Below are positions 1 through 10,200 of a DNA stretch of 64,000 nucleotides, piece by piece. The stretch comes from Halorientalis litorea (GTDB lineage: Archaea > Halobacteriota > Halobacteria > Halobacteriales > Haloarculaceae). Positions within the stretch are counted from its first letter, which is position 1; the number at the start of each line of letters is the position of its first letter. A program made the position numbers and the translations under genes. The notes beneath the pieces were generated by a model, which was given only the letters and a program-made list of their open reading frames with translations, was not told where the DNA came from and did not search any database. The DNA is taken from NCBI RefSeq assembly GCF_023028225.1, contig NZ_CP095482.1:1550001-1614000 (forward strand), given 5' to 3'.

Positions 1-1444
1 GTGCCGCCCGGTAGTACCAGCCCCACTGTCCGTCTTCGAGCCGTTTCGACACCCGGGAGTCACGCGTGTTGGGATAGGGGGCCTTACAGAGCAGTTGCCA
101 CCGGGCGAGGTCACCCTCCAAGTCGAGTGCCTCCTCCATCTTGACCGAGAGGAACACGTCCGCGCCGTCGCCTCGCTTCCACGTCGCCAGCACGGCGTCG
201 CGGTTCTCCCGGTCGTGGGTCCGCACTCGCTCGGCGACACCCATCTCGGCGAGGTGGTCGTGCAGTCGCTCCTGAATGTCGTAGGAGTGGCAGTGGACCA
301 ACCCCTTCTCGTCGGGGTGGGCCTGCATGATGCGGACGAGCGTGTGGGCGATGTCCGGGAGCGTCCGGTCTCGCTCCTCGTAGGTCATCTTCCCCTCCGT
401 CACGTCGTACAGCGGTCGGTTCTCGACGGGGAACGTGTGGTCGACCTCCACGAGTGCCACGCGGTCGGGCGAGAGGCCCGCCCCGGCGCAGAACGCGTCC
501 TTGTTGAGGATGGTCGCCGACAGGAGCGCGAACTTCTGACCCCGGTCCCAGACGGTGTGTTCGAGGTACCGCTCGGGGTTCATCGGCTTGACCGTCACCG
601 CGCCGCCCTCCCCGTCCGGTTGGTCGACCACCCACGTCGTCGCGCCCTCGGGGTCCCGATAATCTTCGAGGAACCACTGTAACTCCGAGACGAGTTCGGT
701 CAACCGGTCGCGCTCGGCCACCTGCTCGGCCGTCAACTCGGCGTTGCCCCGTAGCTCCTCCTGTCGGCGCGAACAGACTGTCATCACCCGCTCGGCGTAG
801 CCCGCGGCCTCGTCCAGTCCGCCGATGTCGGGTGGCCGTACGTCCTCCCAGACCGGGAGCATCCGGGCCGAGAGGTCGATGGTCGCGTACATCTCGGCCC
901 ACTCCCCGAGGCCGTGGGCCTCGTCTATCACCACCACGTCCCGCGTCCCGAACACGTCAGAGCCGGCGGTCTGCATGAAGTACGCCAGCGTCATCGCCGC
1001 AATCGACCGGTTCGACGCGATGGCGCGGTCCGAGAAGTACGGACATCGGTGTTTGACCTGACAGTCGAAACCCCGTTCGCGGGCACAGGGGGCCTGATTC
1101 ACCGGCGTGTCCGTCTCCCCCGGGAGGAGACAGGAGTAGTTGTTCTTGCCGCGGATGACGTTCAAATCGTCCAACAGCGGGTCCGCGGCCACGTCGTCCA
1201 GTTGGGACACCTGCGGCGTCGTGTAGTACGCGCCGATGGGTTCGGTCGCCTCGGCCTCGCTCGCTCGCCGAGCACACCCGGCGATGGCGCGGGCGAGCAG
1301 TGACTTCCCGCTCCCGGTCGGCGCGCGGACCAGTACCACGTCGTTGCCCGCCGCGAAGGCCTCCCGGATGTCCTGGAGCGCGCGCTCTTGGTTCCCGCGG
1401 TAGGACGGGGCGGGGAACTCCTCGGTGATGCGCGCTGGATTCAC
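1..1444 (-). CDS. XPD/Rad3-type Fe-S DNA helicase (3' end outside window)
   Basis: ATP-dependent superfamily 2 helicase of the XPD/DinG group, which unwinds DNA 5' to 3' in repair. The reading frame is open from a GTG at 1444 to the window edge, so the C-terminus is missing. Walker A is APTGSGKS at residues 41-48 and the DEAH box is at 174-177. Four cysteines (C105, C120, C128, C134) lie between them, as in the 4Fe-4S domain of XPD. The visible C-terminal part approaches motif VI (residues RDSRVSKRLEDGQW then WYYR). The GTG start is chosen because a TTTA box at 1471-1474 lies about 28 nt upstream, giving a leaderless transcript, and no in-frame ATG fits as well. Family assignment is firm; the exact cellular role in haloarchaea is inferred. 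Confidence 0.93.
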   Translation of the reverse strand, partial: MNPARITEEFPAPSYRGNQERALQDIREAFAAGNDVVLVRAPTGSGKSLLARAIAGCARRASEAEATEPIGAYYTTPQVSQLDDVAADPLLDDLNVIRGKNNYSCLLPGETDTPVNQAPCARERGFDCQVKHRCPYFSDRAIASNRSIAAMTLAYFMQTAGSDVFGTRDVVVIDEAHGLGEWAEMYATIDLSARMLPVWEDVRPPDIGGLDEAAGYAERVMTVCSRRQEELRGNAELTAEQVAERDRLTELVSELQWFLEDYRDPEGATTWVVDQPDGEGGAVTVKPMNPERYLEHTVWDRGQKFALLSATILNKDAFCAGAGLSPDRVALVEVDHTFPVENRPLYDVTEGKMTYEERDRTLPDIAHTLVRIMQAHPDEKGLVHCHSYDIQERLHDHLAEMGVAERVRTHDRENRDAVLATWKRGDGADVFLSVKMEEALDLEGDLARWQLLCKAPYPNTRDSRVSKRLEDGQWGWYYRAA

Positions 1445-1502
1445 GTCCCGAGCAACCGCGCCGCATCGCCTAAAGCCATCGGGTTCCGGCGGTCACGTCG
1501 CC

Positions 1503-1715
1503 TCACCGCGGCGGCAACGCCTCCACGTCGGCGGCCGTCACCTCCCGGTCGTCGGGCAAGTCGTCGACGCAGTCGTGACAGAGGAACCACTCCGAGCCGT
1601 CGGCCAACTCCAACTCCAAGCCCCCCGTACTGCCGGACGAGAACGACCAGAAGTCACCGATGCCGCCGGCGATGCGTACTGTCGTCCCACAGCCGTCACA
1701 CGGCTCGCTCGTCAT
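1503..1715 (-). CDS. Zinc-binding micro-protein, 70 aa
   Basis: Small acidic protein with two paired-cysteine knuckles: CDGC near residues 6-9 and CHDC near residues 46-49. This suggests one structural zinc site, as in the many haloarchaeal CPxCG-like micro-proteins. It ends in an acidic helix-like tail. The ATG at 1715 is preceded by a TTATG box around 1739-1746, about 27 nt upstream, so it is probably a leaderless single gene between the helicase and the ParA-like gene. Function is unknown. A protein-protein or nucleic-acid interaction role is only inferred from the zinc knuckles. Confidence 0.8.
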   Translation of the reverse strand: MTSEPCDGCGTTVRIAGGIGDFWSFSSGSTGGLELELADGSEWFLCHDCVDDLPDDREVTAADVEALPPR

Positions 1716-1749
1716 ACCCGCGGTACGGCGGCGAGAGACATAAGTACCG

Positions 1750-2493
1750 TCACCCGACGTACCCGTCGAGCAGTCCCGAGTCCGGGAACGAGAGCGCGAG
1801 GTCCGTGTCCAGACACGACTCGACCGCGTCCGCGACCGCCGGCGCGAACGCGGCGTCGGGGGCCGCACAGACGGGGAGTGCCGCGAGTTCCCGTGCCTCG
1901 CTCTCTGGGACTGTGGCGTCGGCACCGCCGACCGTTGCGTCGTCGTCGTCGGCCCAGTTCGCCACCACGCTATCGACGGGCGCGCCGATATCGTGCAGTC
2001 GGTCCCGCATCGTCGGCAGGCGGTCCAGCCCGCGCTCGCTCGCGGGGACGACCAGCGCGACGGTGTCGGCCGCCGAGACGGCGGCGACAGCCTGATTCGC
2101 GGCCACCGGCGGCGTGTCCACGAGTACGTGGTCGAACTGTCGCCTGGCCTGTCTCACGAGTGCCTCGAACTGCTCGGCCGCCTCGGGTGTCTTCGCCCGC
2201 GCCAGTCGTTCGAACGGCGCGCGGGCGGGGGCGACGGCCAACTGCCCGGGGAGGTCGACCGGGTACTGGCGCAAACCGGCGTCGAGGGGGGCGTCGCCGG
2301 TTAGCAGGTCGGTGAGGTCGGCGTCGACGCGGCCGGGGACGTGCCGGGCCAGCCCCTGCGTGGCGAAGGCGGCGTCGACCAGTGCCACGTCCCGGCCCGC
2401 CCGGGCGAGCGTCGCCCCGAACTCGACGGTCAACCGCGTGGTCCCCGCGCCGCCGACCGTTCCGACGAGCGCGAGCGTCGCATTTCCTGTCAC
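1750..2493 (-). CDS. ParA/MinD-like P-loop protein with degenerate Walker A
   Basis: Fold and length (247 aa) match ParA/MinD ATPases: an N-terminal P-loop strand, a Walker B-like strand VLVDTPP near residue 125, and a switch-like VAANQAV after it. The deviant Walker A, normally KGGxGKT, reads VGGAGTTR, so both the signature lysine and the phosphate-binding lysine are gone. It probably binds nucleotide poorly or not at all. It may act as a regulator, or the family may have changed chemistry. Start is GTG 2493, with a TTTTTGTAC box at 2514-2522 giving leaderless spacing. No chromosome-partition partner gene lies next to it. Confidence 0.8.
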   Translation of the reverse strand: MTGNATLALVGTVGGAGTTRLTVEFGATLARAGRDVALVDAAFATQGLARHVPGRVDADLTDLLTGDAPLDAGLRQYPVDLPGQLAVAPARAPFERLARAKTPEAAEQFEALVRQARRQFDHVLVDTPPVAANQAVAAVSAADTVALVVPASERGLDRLPTMRDRLHDIGAPVDSVVANWADDDDATVGGADATVPESEARELAALPVCAAPDAAFAPAVADAVESCLDTDLALSFPDSGLLDGYVG

Positions 2494-2563
2494 GCGAGGT
2501 GATTGTCTCGGTCCGGTACAAAAACGTACGGAATCCTCGCGTGGGTGCGAGAGGGCGGCGGGG

Positions 2564-2989
2564 TCACAGACGGTCCGTGATGTCGCTGGCGATGGTGCCG
2601 CGCTCGTCGTCGCTCAGGTCCGGTGCCTCGCCGCCGACGGCGTGAATCGGGTGGCCGCCGTCGCCCTCGAACCGGGGGATGACGTGGCCGTGGACGTGCG
2701 GTACCTCCTGTCCGCTCGCCGCGCCGTTGTTGAAGCCGACGTTGCTGGCGGGGGCGTCCACGCTCCCCTCGACGGCGGGAATCAACGCGTGGAGCGCGTC
2801 GTACAGTGCCCGCGCGGTGTCGTCGGGGAGGTCGTTCAGTCGCTCGTGGTGGGCCTTCGGGATGACGAGTGTGTGTCCCGGCGCGAGGGGGTTCGCGTCG
2901 AGGAAGGCGAACACGTCCTCGTCCTCGTAGACGGTGTCGCTCGGTATCTCGCCTGCCACTATCTGGCAGAAGATGCAGTCCTCGGACAT
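2564..2989 (-). CDS. HIT family nucleotide-binding protein
   Basis: Histidine-triad hydrolase or transferase acting on nucleoside phosphoramidates or dinucleoside polyphosphates, 141 aa. The N-terminus carries CIFCQIVAGEIPS, the zinc-type Cys pair and early HIT motif. The catalytic triad HVHGHVI lies near residue 100. ATG 2989 is used because the CTTTTTAGG box at 3012-3020 lies 23-31 nt upstream. An extended frame would start inside this promoter. It is transcribed divergently from the thiolase gene. The physiological substrate cannot be told from sequence. Confidence 0.93.
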   Translation of the reverse strand: MSEDCIFCQIVAGEIPSDTVYEDEDVFAFLDANPLAPGHTLVIPKAHHERLNDLPDDTARALYDALHALIPAVEGSVDAPASNVGFNNGAASGQEVPHVHGHVIPRFEGDGGHPIHAVGGEAPDLSDDERGTIASDITDRL

Positions 2990-3072
2990 CGCCGGGGGTT
3001 CGACCGCACTCCTAAAAAGCGTGTGTGTGGCGAGGAGAAACACTAAAACACGAGTGTGCGATATGCCGTGTC
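2990..3072. promoter_or_regulatory. Divergent promoter region between HIT and thiolase genes
   Basis: Two A/T boxes face away from each other. CTTTTTAGG (read on the minus strand, 3012-3020) serves the HIT gene and CTAAAAC (plus strand, about 3043-3049) serves the thiolase. Each lies 25-30 nt from its ATG, so both transcripts should be leaderless. Confidence 0.6.
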
Positions 3073-4230
3073 ATGGCAGGCAAGGAAGCGGTCATCGTAG
3101 ACGCGGTGCGGACACCGTTCGGGAAGCGCGACGGCTCTTTCCGTGACACACACCCGCAGGATTTGGCGGCGGAACCACTGAAATCACTCGAAGAGCGCAA
3201 CGACCTCGACGCGCCGAACACTGTCGAAGACGTCATCTACGGCTGCGTGACGCCGGTCGACGAGCAGGCACTCAACATCGCACGGCTGGCACCGATGGTC
3301 GCCGGGTGGGGCGACGACGTGCCCGGCGTCCAGTTGAACCGGATGTGCGGGTCGGGCCAGCAGGCTCTCAACTTCGCCGCCGCGAACGTCATGGCCGGAC
3401 AGCACGACGTCCTCGTCGCCGGCGGCGTCGAACACATGACGCGTGTCCCGATGGGCTCCGACGGCCAGTCGGTGTCGCCGACGTACTTCGAGCACTTCGA
3501 CGAGTTGACCACGCAGGGCGAGGGGGCCGAACGCATCGCCGAGGAGTACGGGTTCTCCCGGCAGGAACTCGACGAAATCGCCGTCGACTCCCAGACGCGC
3601 TGGAAGGAGGCGTGGGACGACGGCCGCTACGACGACCAGATTGCGCCCGTCGAGACCGAGGTCGACGGTGACGCCGTCACCGTCGAACAGGACGAACACC
3701 CCCGGCCGGGGACGGACGTGGAGACGCTGGGGTCGCTCCCGCTCTCGTTCCGCGCGGAGGGCAACGGCGTCCACCACGCCGGGAACTCCTCGGGCATCGT
3801 CGACGGCTCGTCGGCCCTGCTGGTCACGAGCCGTGAGGCCGCCGAGGAACACGGTTGGGACCCGATGGCGCGCATCGTCCAGACGGAAGCCGTCGGCGTC
3901 GACCCCGTGACGATGCTCACCGGCCCGATTCCGGCCACCGAGCAGGTGCTCGAACAGGCCGACATGGACATCGAGGACATCGACCTGTTCGAGGTCAACG
4001 AGGCGTTCGCCGCCGTCGTCGCCGCGTGGCTCGAAGAGACCGGTGCCTCGTGGGAAGACACGAACGTCAACGGCGGGGCCATCGCCCACGGGCACCCGCT
4101 CGGCGCGACGGGCGCGGCACTCACGACGAAACTCGCCCACGAACTCCAACAGACCGGCGACGACTACGCCCTCTCGACGATGTGTATCGGCTTCGGGCAG
4201 GGTATCGCGACGATTCTCGAACGCGTCTGA
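3073..4230 (+). CDS. Acetyl-CoA C-acyltransferase (thiolase)
   Basis: Full-length thiolase (385 aa) that condenses or cleaves acyl-CoA and acetyl-CoA units, either in beta-oxidation or in acetoacetyl-CoA synthesis for polyesters. The acylated nucleophile is C92 in RMCGSGQQA. H341 in GHPLGATGA and C371 in MCIGFGQG complete the active site. The NEAFA motif is present near residue 318. ATG 3073 follows a CTAAAAC box at leaderless distance; the upstream in-frame codons overlap the promoter and are rejected. No acyl-CoA dehydrogenase or hydratase genes are neighbours, so direction of use is unclear. Confidence 0.95.
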   Translation: MAGKEAVIVDAVRTPFGKRDGSFRDTHPQDLAAEPLKSLEERNDLDAPNTVEDVIYGCVTPVDEQALNIARLAPMVAGWGDDVPGVQLNRMCGSGQQALNFAAANVMAGQHDVLVAGGVEHMTRVPMGSDGQSVSPTYFEHFDELTTQGEGAERIAEEYGFSRQELDEIAVDSQTRWKEAWDDGRYDDQIAPVETEVDGDAVTVEQDEHPRPGTDVETLGSLPLSFRAEGNGVHHAGNSSGIVDGSSALLVTSREAAEEHGWDPMARIVQTEAVGVDPVTMLTGPIPATEQVLEQADMDIEDIDLFEVNEAFAAVVAAWLEETGASWEDTNVNGGAIAHGHPLGATGAALTTKLAHELQQTGDDYALSTMCIGFGQGIATILERV

Positions 4231-4248
4231 ACGCCGCCGGCGGGCCGG

Positions 4249-5166
4249 TCACTCCGCCGTCGCGATGTTCGTCTCGATGGTCGAGTCCTCACTCAGCGAG
4301 TCCAGCGTCACGCGTTCGGTCCCGGCACGCGAGTCGACTGTCGCGCGGACGGTCACGTTCAACTCCGACCGCTCGTCGTCCCGGACGTGCGTGACCCACC
4401 ACTCGTCCATCTTCGTGCTGTCGAGGTCCATCCGCAAGTCGAGCGTCTCCCGAGACTCGGGGGCGACGGTGTAGGTGTCGGCACTCGTCCGGTTCGCCAG
4501 CGTCACGTCGTTCAGCGTGACGATGTAGCGCACGTCTCTGATGTCCAGCGGCGTGGGGGCCTCGTTCTGCACCACGGTGGCCGTCTGGATGGGCGTCGTC
4601 TCGGCCGTCGCCTCGCCCCACGCCGCGCTCGCACGCTCGACGACCAGCACGGTCCGGCCCTCGGCCGTGACTTCCTCGTTTCGCTCACCGTTCATCCCGG
4701 CGAGGGCGTCCGTCTCGATAGTCTGTCCTTCGGTCGGGACGCCCCGCTCGAAACCGGGTCCGGCGACCGTCGCGTCGATGGACAGCGACGACGTTTCCCC
4801 GTTGTTGACGTGGGTCACCCACCAGTCCACGATGGCACTGTTGTCCATCGTCGCGTTCACCGTGATGCCACTCGTGCCCGGCGCGAACCCGACGCCAGTC
4901 TTCTCCCCGGCGGCGACGGCCACGTCGTTGAGCCGTGCCGTGTACGCCACGTCGACGACGCCGGGAATCCCGAGCGGATTGGGGTTGTCGACGGTGACGA
5001 CTGTCTGAATCTCGGTCCCCGTCTCGTTCACCGTCCCCCAGCGGTACTCCGTCGATTCGACTGTGGGTTGCTCGAACGTACTGACAGCCACCGCGCCGCC
5101 GACTACCGCAAGCAGGAGAACTGCACCGACGACACCGCCTGCCAGCGCGACCCGTCGTGAAACCAT
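4249..5166 (-). CDS. Membrane-anchored LEA2/WHy-like protein with two repeats
   Basis: 305 aa. One N-terminal transmembrane segment (about residues 5-30) is followed by two tandem beta-sandwich repeats. Each has the LEA2/WHy pattern: a strand with DNPNPLGIPG or NEAPTPLDIRD, then a run ending in VDWWVTHV (repeat 1) or MDEWWVTHV (repeat 2). The matching WWVTHV blocks show internal duplication. LEA2 proteins are linked to desiccation and osmotic stress, which would suit a halophile, but no activity can be read from the sequence. ATG 5166 begins just before MVSRR, a typical positive-inside N-terminus. The gene is convergent with the thiolase. Confidence 0.85.
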   Translation of the reverse strand: MVSRRVALAGGVVGAVLLLAVVGGAVAVSTFEQPTVESTEYRWGTVNETGTEIQTVVTVDNPNPLGIPGVVDVAYTARLNDVAVAAGEKTGVGFAPGTSGITVNATMDNSAIVDWWVTHVNNGETSSLSIDATVAGPGFERGVPTEGQTIETDALAGMNGERNEEVTAEGRTVLVVERASAAWGEATAETTPIQTATVVQNEAPTPLDIRDVRYIVTLNDVTLANRTSADTYTVAPESRETLDLRMDLDSTKMDEWWVTHVRDDERSELNVTVRATVDSRAGTERVTLDSLSEDSTIETNIATAE

Positions 5167-5244
5167 TGTCGGCTCTTGTTCGTTGTCGCTCAAATACCTT
5201 CGCTCACACACAGGTTTTGTGACGCCGGTGACGGCAGACGGATA

Positions 5245-6096
5245 CTAACCGAGGCTCACGTCGAGGTACAGCATGACGATGGTCCCGGCCATCACGCCCA
5301 GCGTGGCGACGCGTTCGTGGCCACCGGTGTGTGTCTCCGGGATTATCTCGTCGGAGATGACGAACAGCATCGCACCCGCGGCAAAGCCCATCGCGTACGG
5401 GAGCAGTGGGCGGACCAGTTGGACCGCGAGGGCACCAGCCACCGCGAGCGGTATCTCGACGGCACCGGCCCGCGCCCCGGCGACGGCGGCGTAGAACCGG
5501 CGGTCGAGTCCGGCGTTGACCGCCGCCACCGACACGGCGAGTCCCTCGGGGATGTTCTGGATACCGATGGCGAGCATCAGGGCGATGGCGTCGCCGAGTG
5601 CCGATGGGTCGCCGCCGGCCGCGCCGAACCCGACGCCCACCGCCAGTCCCTCGGGCATGTTGTGGAGCGTGATAGCGAGGATGAACAGGACGACCGGCGC
5701 GAGTTTCTCGTTGTCGATGCCGGGCACCTCCTCGCCCGGGTTCGCCGCGTCGGTCCGTCGCTGGCCGGTCAGCAGATAGTGGGCGTGGGGGACGATGCCG
5801 TCGGCCCGGTCGAGGAAGAGCGCGCCGAGTGCCACCCCGACGAGCGTCGGGACTGGGTTCCCGCCCGAGTACTGCTCGATGCCGGGGATGATGAGGCTGG
5901 TGAACGCCGCCGCGAGCATCACGCCCGCCGCAAAGCCCAAGGCTCCGTCGAGTGCCCGCTCGCTGGGGTTTCGCCAGACGAGGACGAGACTCGCCCCGAG
6001 TAGGTTCAACAGCGCGATGAACACGCCCGCGACGAGCGCGCCCACCACGGGGTCGGTCCCGACGAGACCCCGGAAGAGGTCCACGACTGCGACCAT
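5245..6096 (-). CDS. ZIP family metal transporter
   Basis: Polytopic membrane protein of 283 aa with about eight hydrophobic segments. The ZIP signatures are present as HNMPEGLAVGVGFG and QNIPEGLAVS, where His and Glu of consecutive helices bind the metal. A loop rich in acidic and His residues (about 95-125) lies between TM3 and TM4. It resembles the ZupT/GufA branch that imports Zn2+, Fe2+ or Mn2+, and the metal cannot be decided. The late motif ISDEIIPETHTGGHE is also typical. A small gap separates it from the uracil-DNA glycosylase gene, which reads in the same direction. Confidence 0.93.
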   Translation of the reverse strand: MVAVVDLFRGLVGTDPVVGALVAGVFIALLNLLGASLVLVWRNPSERALDGALGFAAGVMLAAAFTSLIIPGIEQYSGGNPVPTLVGVALGALFLDRADGIVPHAHYLLTGQRRTDAANPGEEVPGIDNEKLAPVVLFILAITLHNMPEGLAVGVGFGAAGGDPSALGDAIALMLAIGIQNIPEGLAVSVAAVNAGLDRRFYAAVAGARAGAVEIPLAVAGALAVQLVRPLLPYAMGFAAGAMLFVISDEIIPETHTGGHERVATLGVMAGTIVMLYLDVSLG

Positions 6097-6150
6097 TGCC
6101 CCTGTTTCAGCGTCACGTGATATATATGCCCGCCCGTCACAGCCCGCCCG

Positions 6151-6786
6151 CTACCCACAGTCCGCCAGCCTCTCCCCGAGAGCCGCGACGTACTCCCCGC
6201 GGTCGTACCCCAACCGCGACAGCCACACCTCTTGATACGAGGGGTGCAACAGCGGCACCGCCGTCGTCCCGAGCGTCGGACAGTCCATCGGCTCCAAGAC
6301 CGCATCGAGGAAGCTGTCGGTGTCGATACCTTCGAGAGAAAGAACCGACTGCGTCGCGTATTTTCCGGTCGGAACGACCGCCCGCGGCGCGACAGTCGCT
6401 ATCTCCTCGCGGAGGTACGGGCGGCAGTTCGCCCGCTCCTCGGCGGTCGGTTCGCGGTTCGTGGTCGGGTCCTCGGGGTCGGCCGGGAAGCACTTGACCG
6501 CGTTCGTGAAGTAGCAGGCTCCGTCGCCGTAGCCGGCCTCGGCGAGCAACTCCCGAATCCGCCGCCCGGAGTGGCGCGAGGTGTAGGCCATCCCGGTCCA
6601 GTTCCCGCCCTGCCACCGCTCGGCGTCGGGGTGGCCGTGGCCCGGTGCCTCGCCGACGACGACGAGAGTGGCGTCGAGGGGCCCGTTGCCCCACGAGATG
6701 CACTCCCGGCTCTCGACTAGTGCGGGACACCGCCGGCAGTCCGGCGCGAGTCGGTTCCGCTCGTCCGGGTCGGGATGGGACGGCAT
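6151..6786 (-). CDS. Family-4 type Fe-S uracil-DNA glycosylase
   Basis: Removes uracil produced by cytosine deamination. The 211-aa protein has the family-4 pattern: motif GEAPGH near residues 45-50 and an LLHPSYQ motif near residue 186. Cysteines placed for a 4Fe-4S cluster are C17 and C20, then a KCFPAD cysteine and an NCRPYL cysteine in the middle. It lies 9 nt downstream of the DUF4177-like gene on the same strand, so the two are probably co-transcribed. The length is close to the archaeal UDG norm (about 195-220 aa). Confidence 0.9.
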   Translation of the reverse strand: MPSHPDPDERNRLAPDCRRCPALVESRECISWGNGPLDATLVVVGEAPGHGHPDAERWQGGNWTGMAYTSRHSGRRIRELLAEAGYGDGACYFTNAVKCFPADPEDPTTNREPTAEERANCRPYLREEIATVAPRAVVPTGKYATQSVLSLEGIDTDSFLDAVLEPMDCPTLGTTAVPLLHPSYQEVWLSRLGYDRGEYVAALGERLADCG

Positions 6787-6795
6787 CGGCGTGGT

Positions 6796-7137
6796 CTACT
6801 GGGTGCTGTCTTGGTGCCGCTGTTCGTACGTCGCCGGGCGTTTGAACAGGAGTTCGGCCGTCCCCTCCGTGGACCCGCCACCGTCCAACCGGAGGCCCTC
6901 GACAGTCTCGACCAACTCCCACCCCTCTTTGCCGAACTCGTTCAGTACCTCGTCGACGGACCCGTACCGGCCGTCGGTCTTGACCGCACCCCGCACCGCG
7001 TTCGTCTCGACGACCCGGTACTCCCACTGCTGGCCGTCGCTGTCGGGCGACACCGTCCACGTCTCGCCGAACGTCGGTCCGTCGTCGGTCCCCGTCGTGT
7101 CCGTGTTGCCGTCGTCCCCGCGGTCGAAGAATCCCAT
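6796..7137 (-). CDS. DUF4177-like small protein
   Basis: 113 aa. The central pattern WEYRVVE, then LNEFGKEGWELVE, then a closing LLFKRP is the signature of the DUF4177 family, small beta-alpha proteins of unknown function. The N-terminus is a low-complexity Gly/Asp/Thr stretch, common in haloarchaeal cytosolic proteins. It is the first gene of a likely two-gene unit with the uracil-DNA glycosylase. Confidence 0.8.
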   Translation of the reverse strand: MGFFDRGDDGNTDTTGTDDGPTFGETWTVSPDSDGQQWEYRVVETNAVRGAVKTDGRYGSVDEVLNEFGKEGWELVETVEGLRLDGGGSTEGTAELLFKRPATYEQRHQDSTQ

Positions 7138-7276
7138 GGCTCAATCCCGGTGAGACTGGGCAATAACCCTAGCGGTCGTCTGCGGCCGGGACGCGCGCTG
7201 TCGACGCCGCCTGCGCGTCGGTGGCTCGCGCCCTGCGACCGATTCTCATTTAGTCCCGGCCCCGAATTGGGGACAC

Positions 7277-10200
7277 ATGAGCAGGTTCGAACCGGTCGAC
7301 GACCAGTACGACCCTCACGACGTGGAGGACGGGGTGTTCGACTACTGGGACGCTGTCGATGCCTACGAGCAGACGGTCGATCACCGGGCGGACGGGGAGA
7401 CGTACTTCTTCGTGGACGGCCCGCCGTACACCTCCGGGGCGGCCCACATGGGGACGACGTGGAACAAGACGGTCAAGGACGCCTACATCCGCTATCTCCG
7501 CATGCAGGGCTACGACGTGACCGACCGCCCGGGCTACGACATGCACGGGTTGCCCATCGAGACGAAGGTGGAGGAACGACTGGGCTTCGAGAACAAGAAG
7601 GACATCGAGGAGTTCGGCGAACAGCAGTTCATCGAAGAGTGCAAGGACTTCGCCGAGGAGCAACTAGCGGGCCTGCAGGAGGACTTCAAGTCCTTCGGCG
7701 TCTGGATGGACTGGGACGACCCCTACAAGACGGTCGAACCCGAGTACATGGAGGCCGCGTGGTGGGGCTTCGCGCAGGCCGACGACCGCGGACTGGTCGA
7801 GCAGGGCAAACGCTCCATCAACCAGTGCCCCCGGTGTGAGACGGCCATCGCCAACAACGAAGTCGAGTATCATCAGGTCGGCAAGCCCTCTATCTACGTG
7901 AAGTTCCCGCTCGCAGAGCGGGAGGGGAGTCTGGTCATCTGGACGACGACGCCGTGGACCATCGTCGCCAACACGTTCGTCGCCGTCGACGCCGAGTTGG
8001 AGTACGTCGCCGTCGACGCCGAGAAACGCGCGGACTCGTCCGCGAACCGGAGCGGCGAATCCGTCGAGGACGGCGAGACGGAGCGATTGTACGTCGCCGC
8101 CGACTGCATCGAGGACGTGTTGAAGGCCGGCCGCTACGAGGACTACGAGGAAGTCGAGCGACTTGACGGCGAGGAGATGGTCGGCTGGGAGTACGACCAC
8201 CCGCTCGCCGAACAGGTCCCCGACCACGCACAGGCCGACGACAGTCTGCAAGTCTACACCGCAGACTACGTGGAGGCGGACCGCACCGGACTGGTCCACT
8301 CCGCGCCGGGCCACGGTGAGGAGGACTTCGCACGCGGGCAGGAACTCGGACTGGAGGTGTTCTGTCCGGTCGGGAACGATGGCGTCTACACCGAGGCGGC
8401 CGGCGACTACGCCGGCACGTTCGTCCGGGACGCGAACGACGAGGTCATCGCCGACCTCGATTCGGCGGGTCACCTGCTCGCCAGCGAGGAGGGCCACTCG
8501 GTCCGTGAGGGGCAGTGTTGGCGGTGTGACACCGACATCGTGCGCCTCGTGACCGACCAGTGGTTCATCACGGTCACCGACATCAAGGACGAACTGCTCG
8601 ACAACATCGAGGACAGCGAGTGGTACCCACAGGAGGCACGCGACAACCGCTTCCGGGACTTCGTCGAGGATTCACCGGACTGGAACGTCTCGCGCCAGCG
8701 GTACTGGGGGATTCCAATCCCGATTTGGACGCCCGAGGACTGGAGCGGGGACATGGACGAGGCCATCGTCGTCGGCACGCGCGAGGAACTGGCGGAACTG
8801 GCCGACCAGGACATCGACCCCGAGACGGTGGACCTGCACAAGGGGACGGTAGACGAGGTGACCGTCACCCGGGACGGCACCACCTACACGCGCGTGCCCG
8901 ACGTGTTCGACGTGTGGCTCGACTCCTCGGTGGCGACGTGGGGCACCCTCGACTACCCCGAGACCGAGGACGCCTTCGAGGAACTGTGGCCCGCCGACCT
9001 CATCATCGAGGCCCACGACCAGACACGCGGGTGGTTCTGGTCGCAACTCGGCATGGGCACCGCCGCGCTGGGCGAGGTGCCCTACGAGCAAGTCGTGATG
9101 CACGGCCACGCGCTGGACGAGGACGGCCGGAAGATGTCGAAGTCGCTGGGTAACATCGTCGAACCCGGCGAGGCAATCGACCGGCACGGCCGGGACCCGA
9201 TGCGGCTGTTCCTGCTCTCGTTCACCGCACAGGCGGACGACATGAAGTTCTCGTGGGACGAGATGGCCGAGATGCAACGCCGGCTGAACATCCTCTGGAA
9301 CGTGTTCCGGTTCCCCCTGCCGTACATGCGGATGGACGGCTTCGACCCCGAGGCCGTCGACCTGCAGGACGCCGAGACCGAACTGGTCGACGAGTGGGTG
9401 CTCTCCCGGCTCCAAGACGTGGAAAAGCGGATGACCGAGCACATGGAGAACTTCGAGCAGGACAAGGCACTGGACGAACTGCTCGGGTTCGTCGTGGAGG
9501 ACGTGTCCCGCTTCTACGTGCAGGTGGTCCGCGAGCGCGTGTGGGAGGAGGGCGACACCGACTCGAAGACCGCCGCCTACGCCACGCTCTACCGCATCCT
9601 CGAAGAGACGGTTACGCTTCTGGCACCCTTCGCACCCTTCGCCGCCGAGGAAATCTACGGGACGCTCACCGGCGACGCGGGGTACGAGACGGTCCACATG
9701 TGTGACTGGCCCGAGGCCGACGACTTTTGGCACGACCCGCAACTGGAGGCGGCGGTCGAAGTCGCCCGTGCCGTCGAGGAAGCGGGCTCGAACGCCCGCC
9801 AGCAGGCCGAACGGAGCCTCCGCTGGCCGGTCCAGCGCGTCGTGGTCGCCGTCGACGACGAGGACACCGCCGCCGCCGTCCGGAGCCAGCGTGACCTGCT
9901 CGAAGACCGGCTGAACGCTCGCGACATCGAACTCGTCGGTCCCGGCGACCGCTGGGGTGAACTCCGGTACTCGGCCGAGGCCGACATGAGCGTCCTCGGC
10001 CCCGAGTTCGGCGACGACGCCGGGCGCGTGATGAACGCGCTGAACGAGGCGAGCGTCGCCGACCCGACCCTCGACGCCCTCGAAGCCGCCGTCGCCGAAC
10101 GGCTGGGCGAGGACGTGGCCCTGACCGAGGAGATGGTCGAGTTCGTCACCGAGACGCCCGACGGCGTGACCGGCGTTTCGTTCGACCTCGACGGCGAGAC

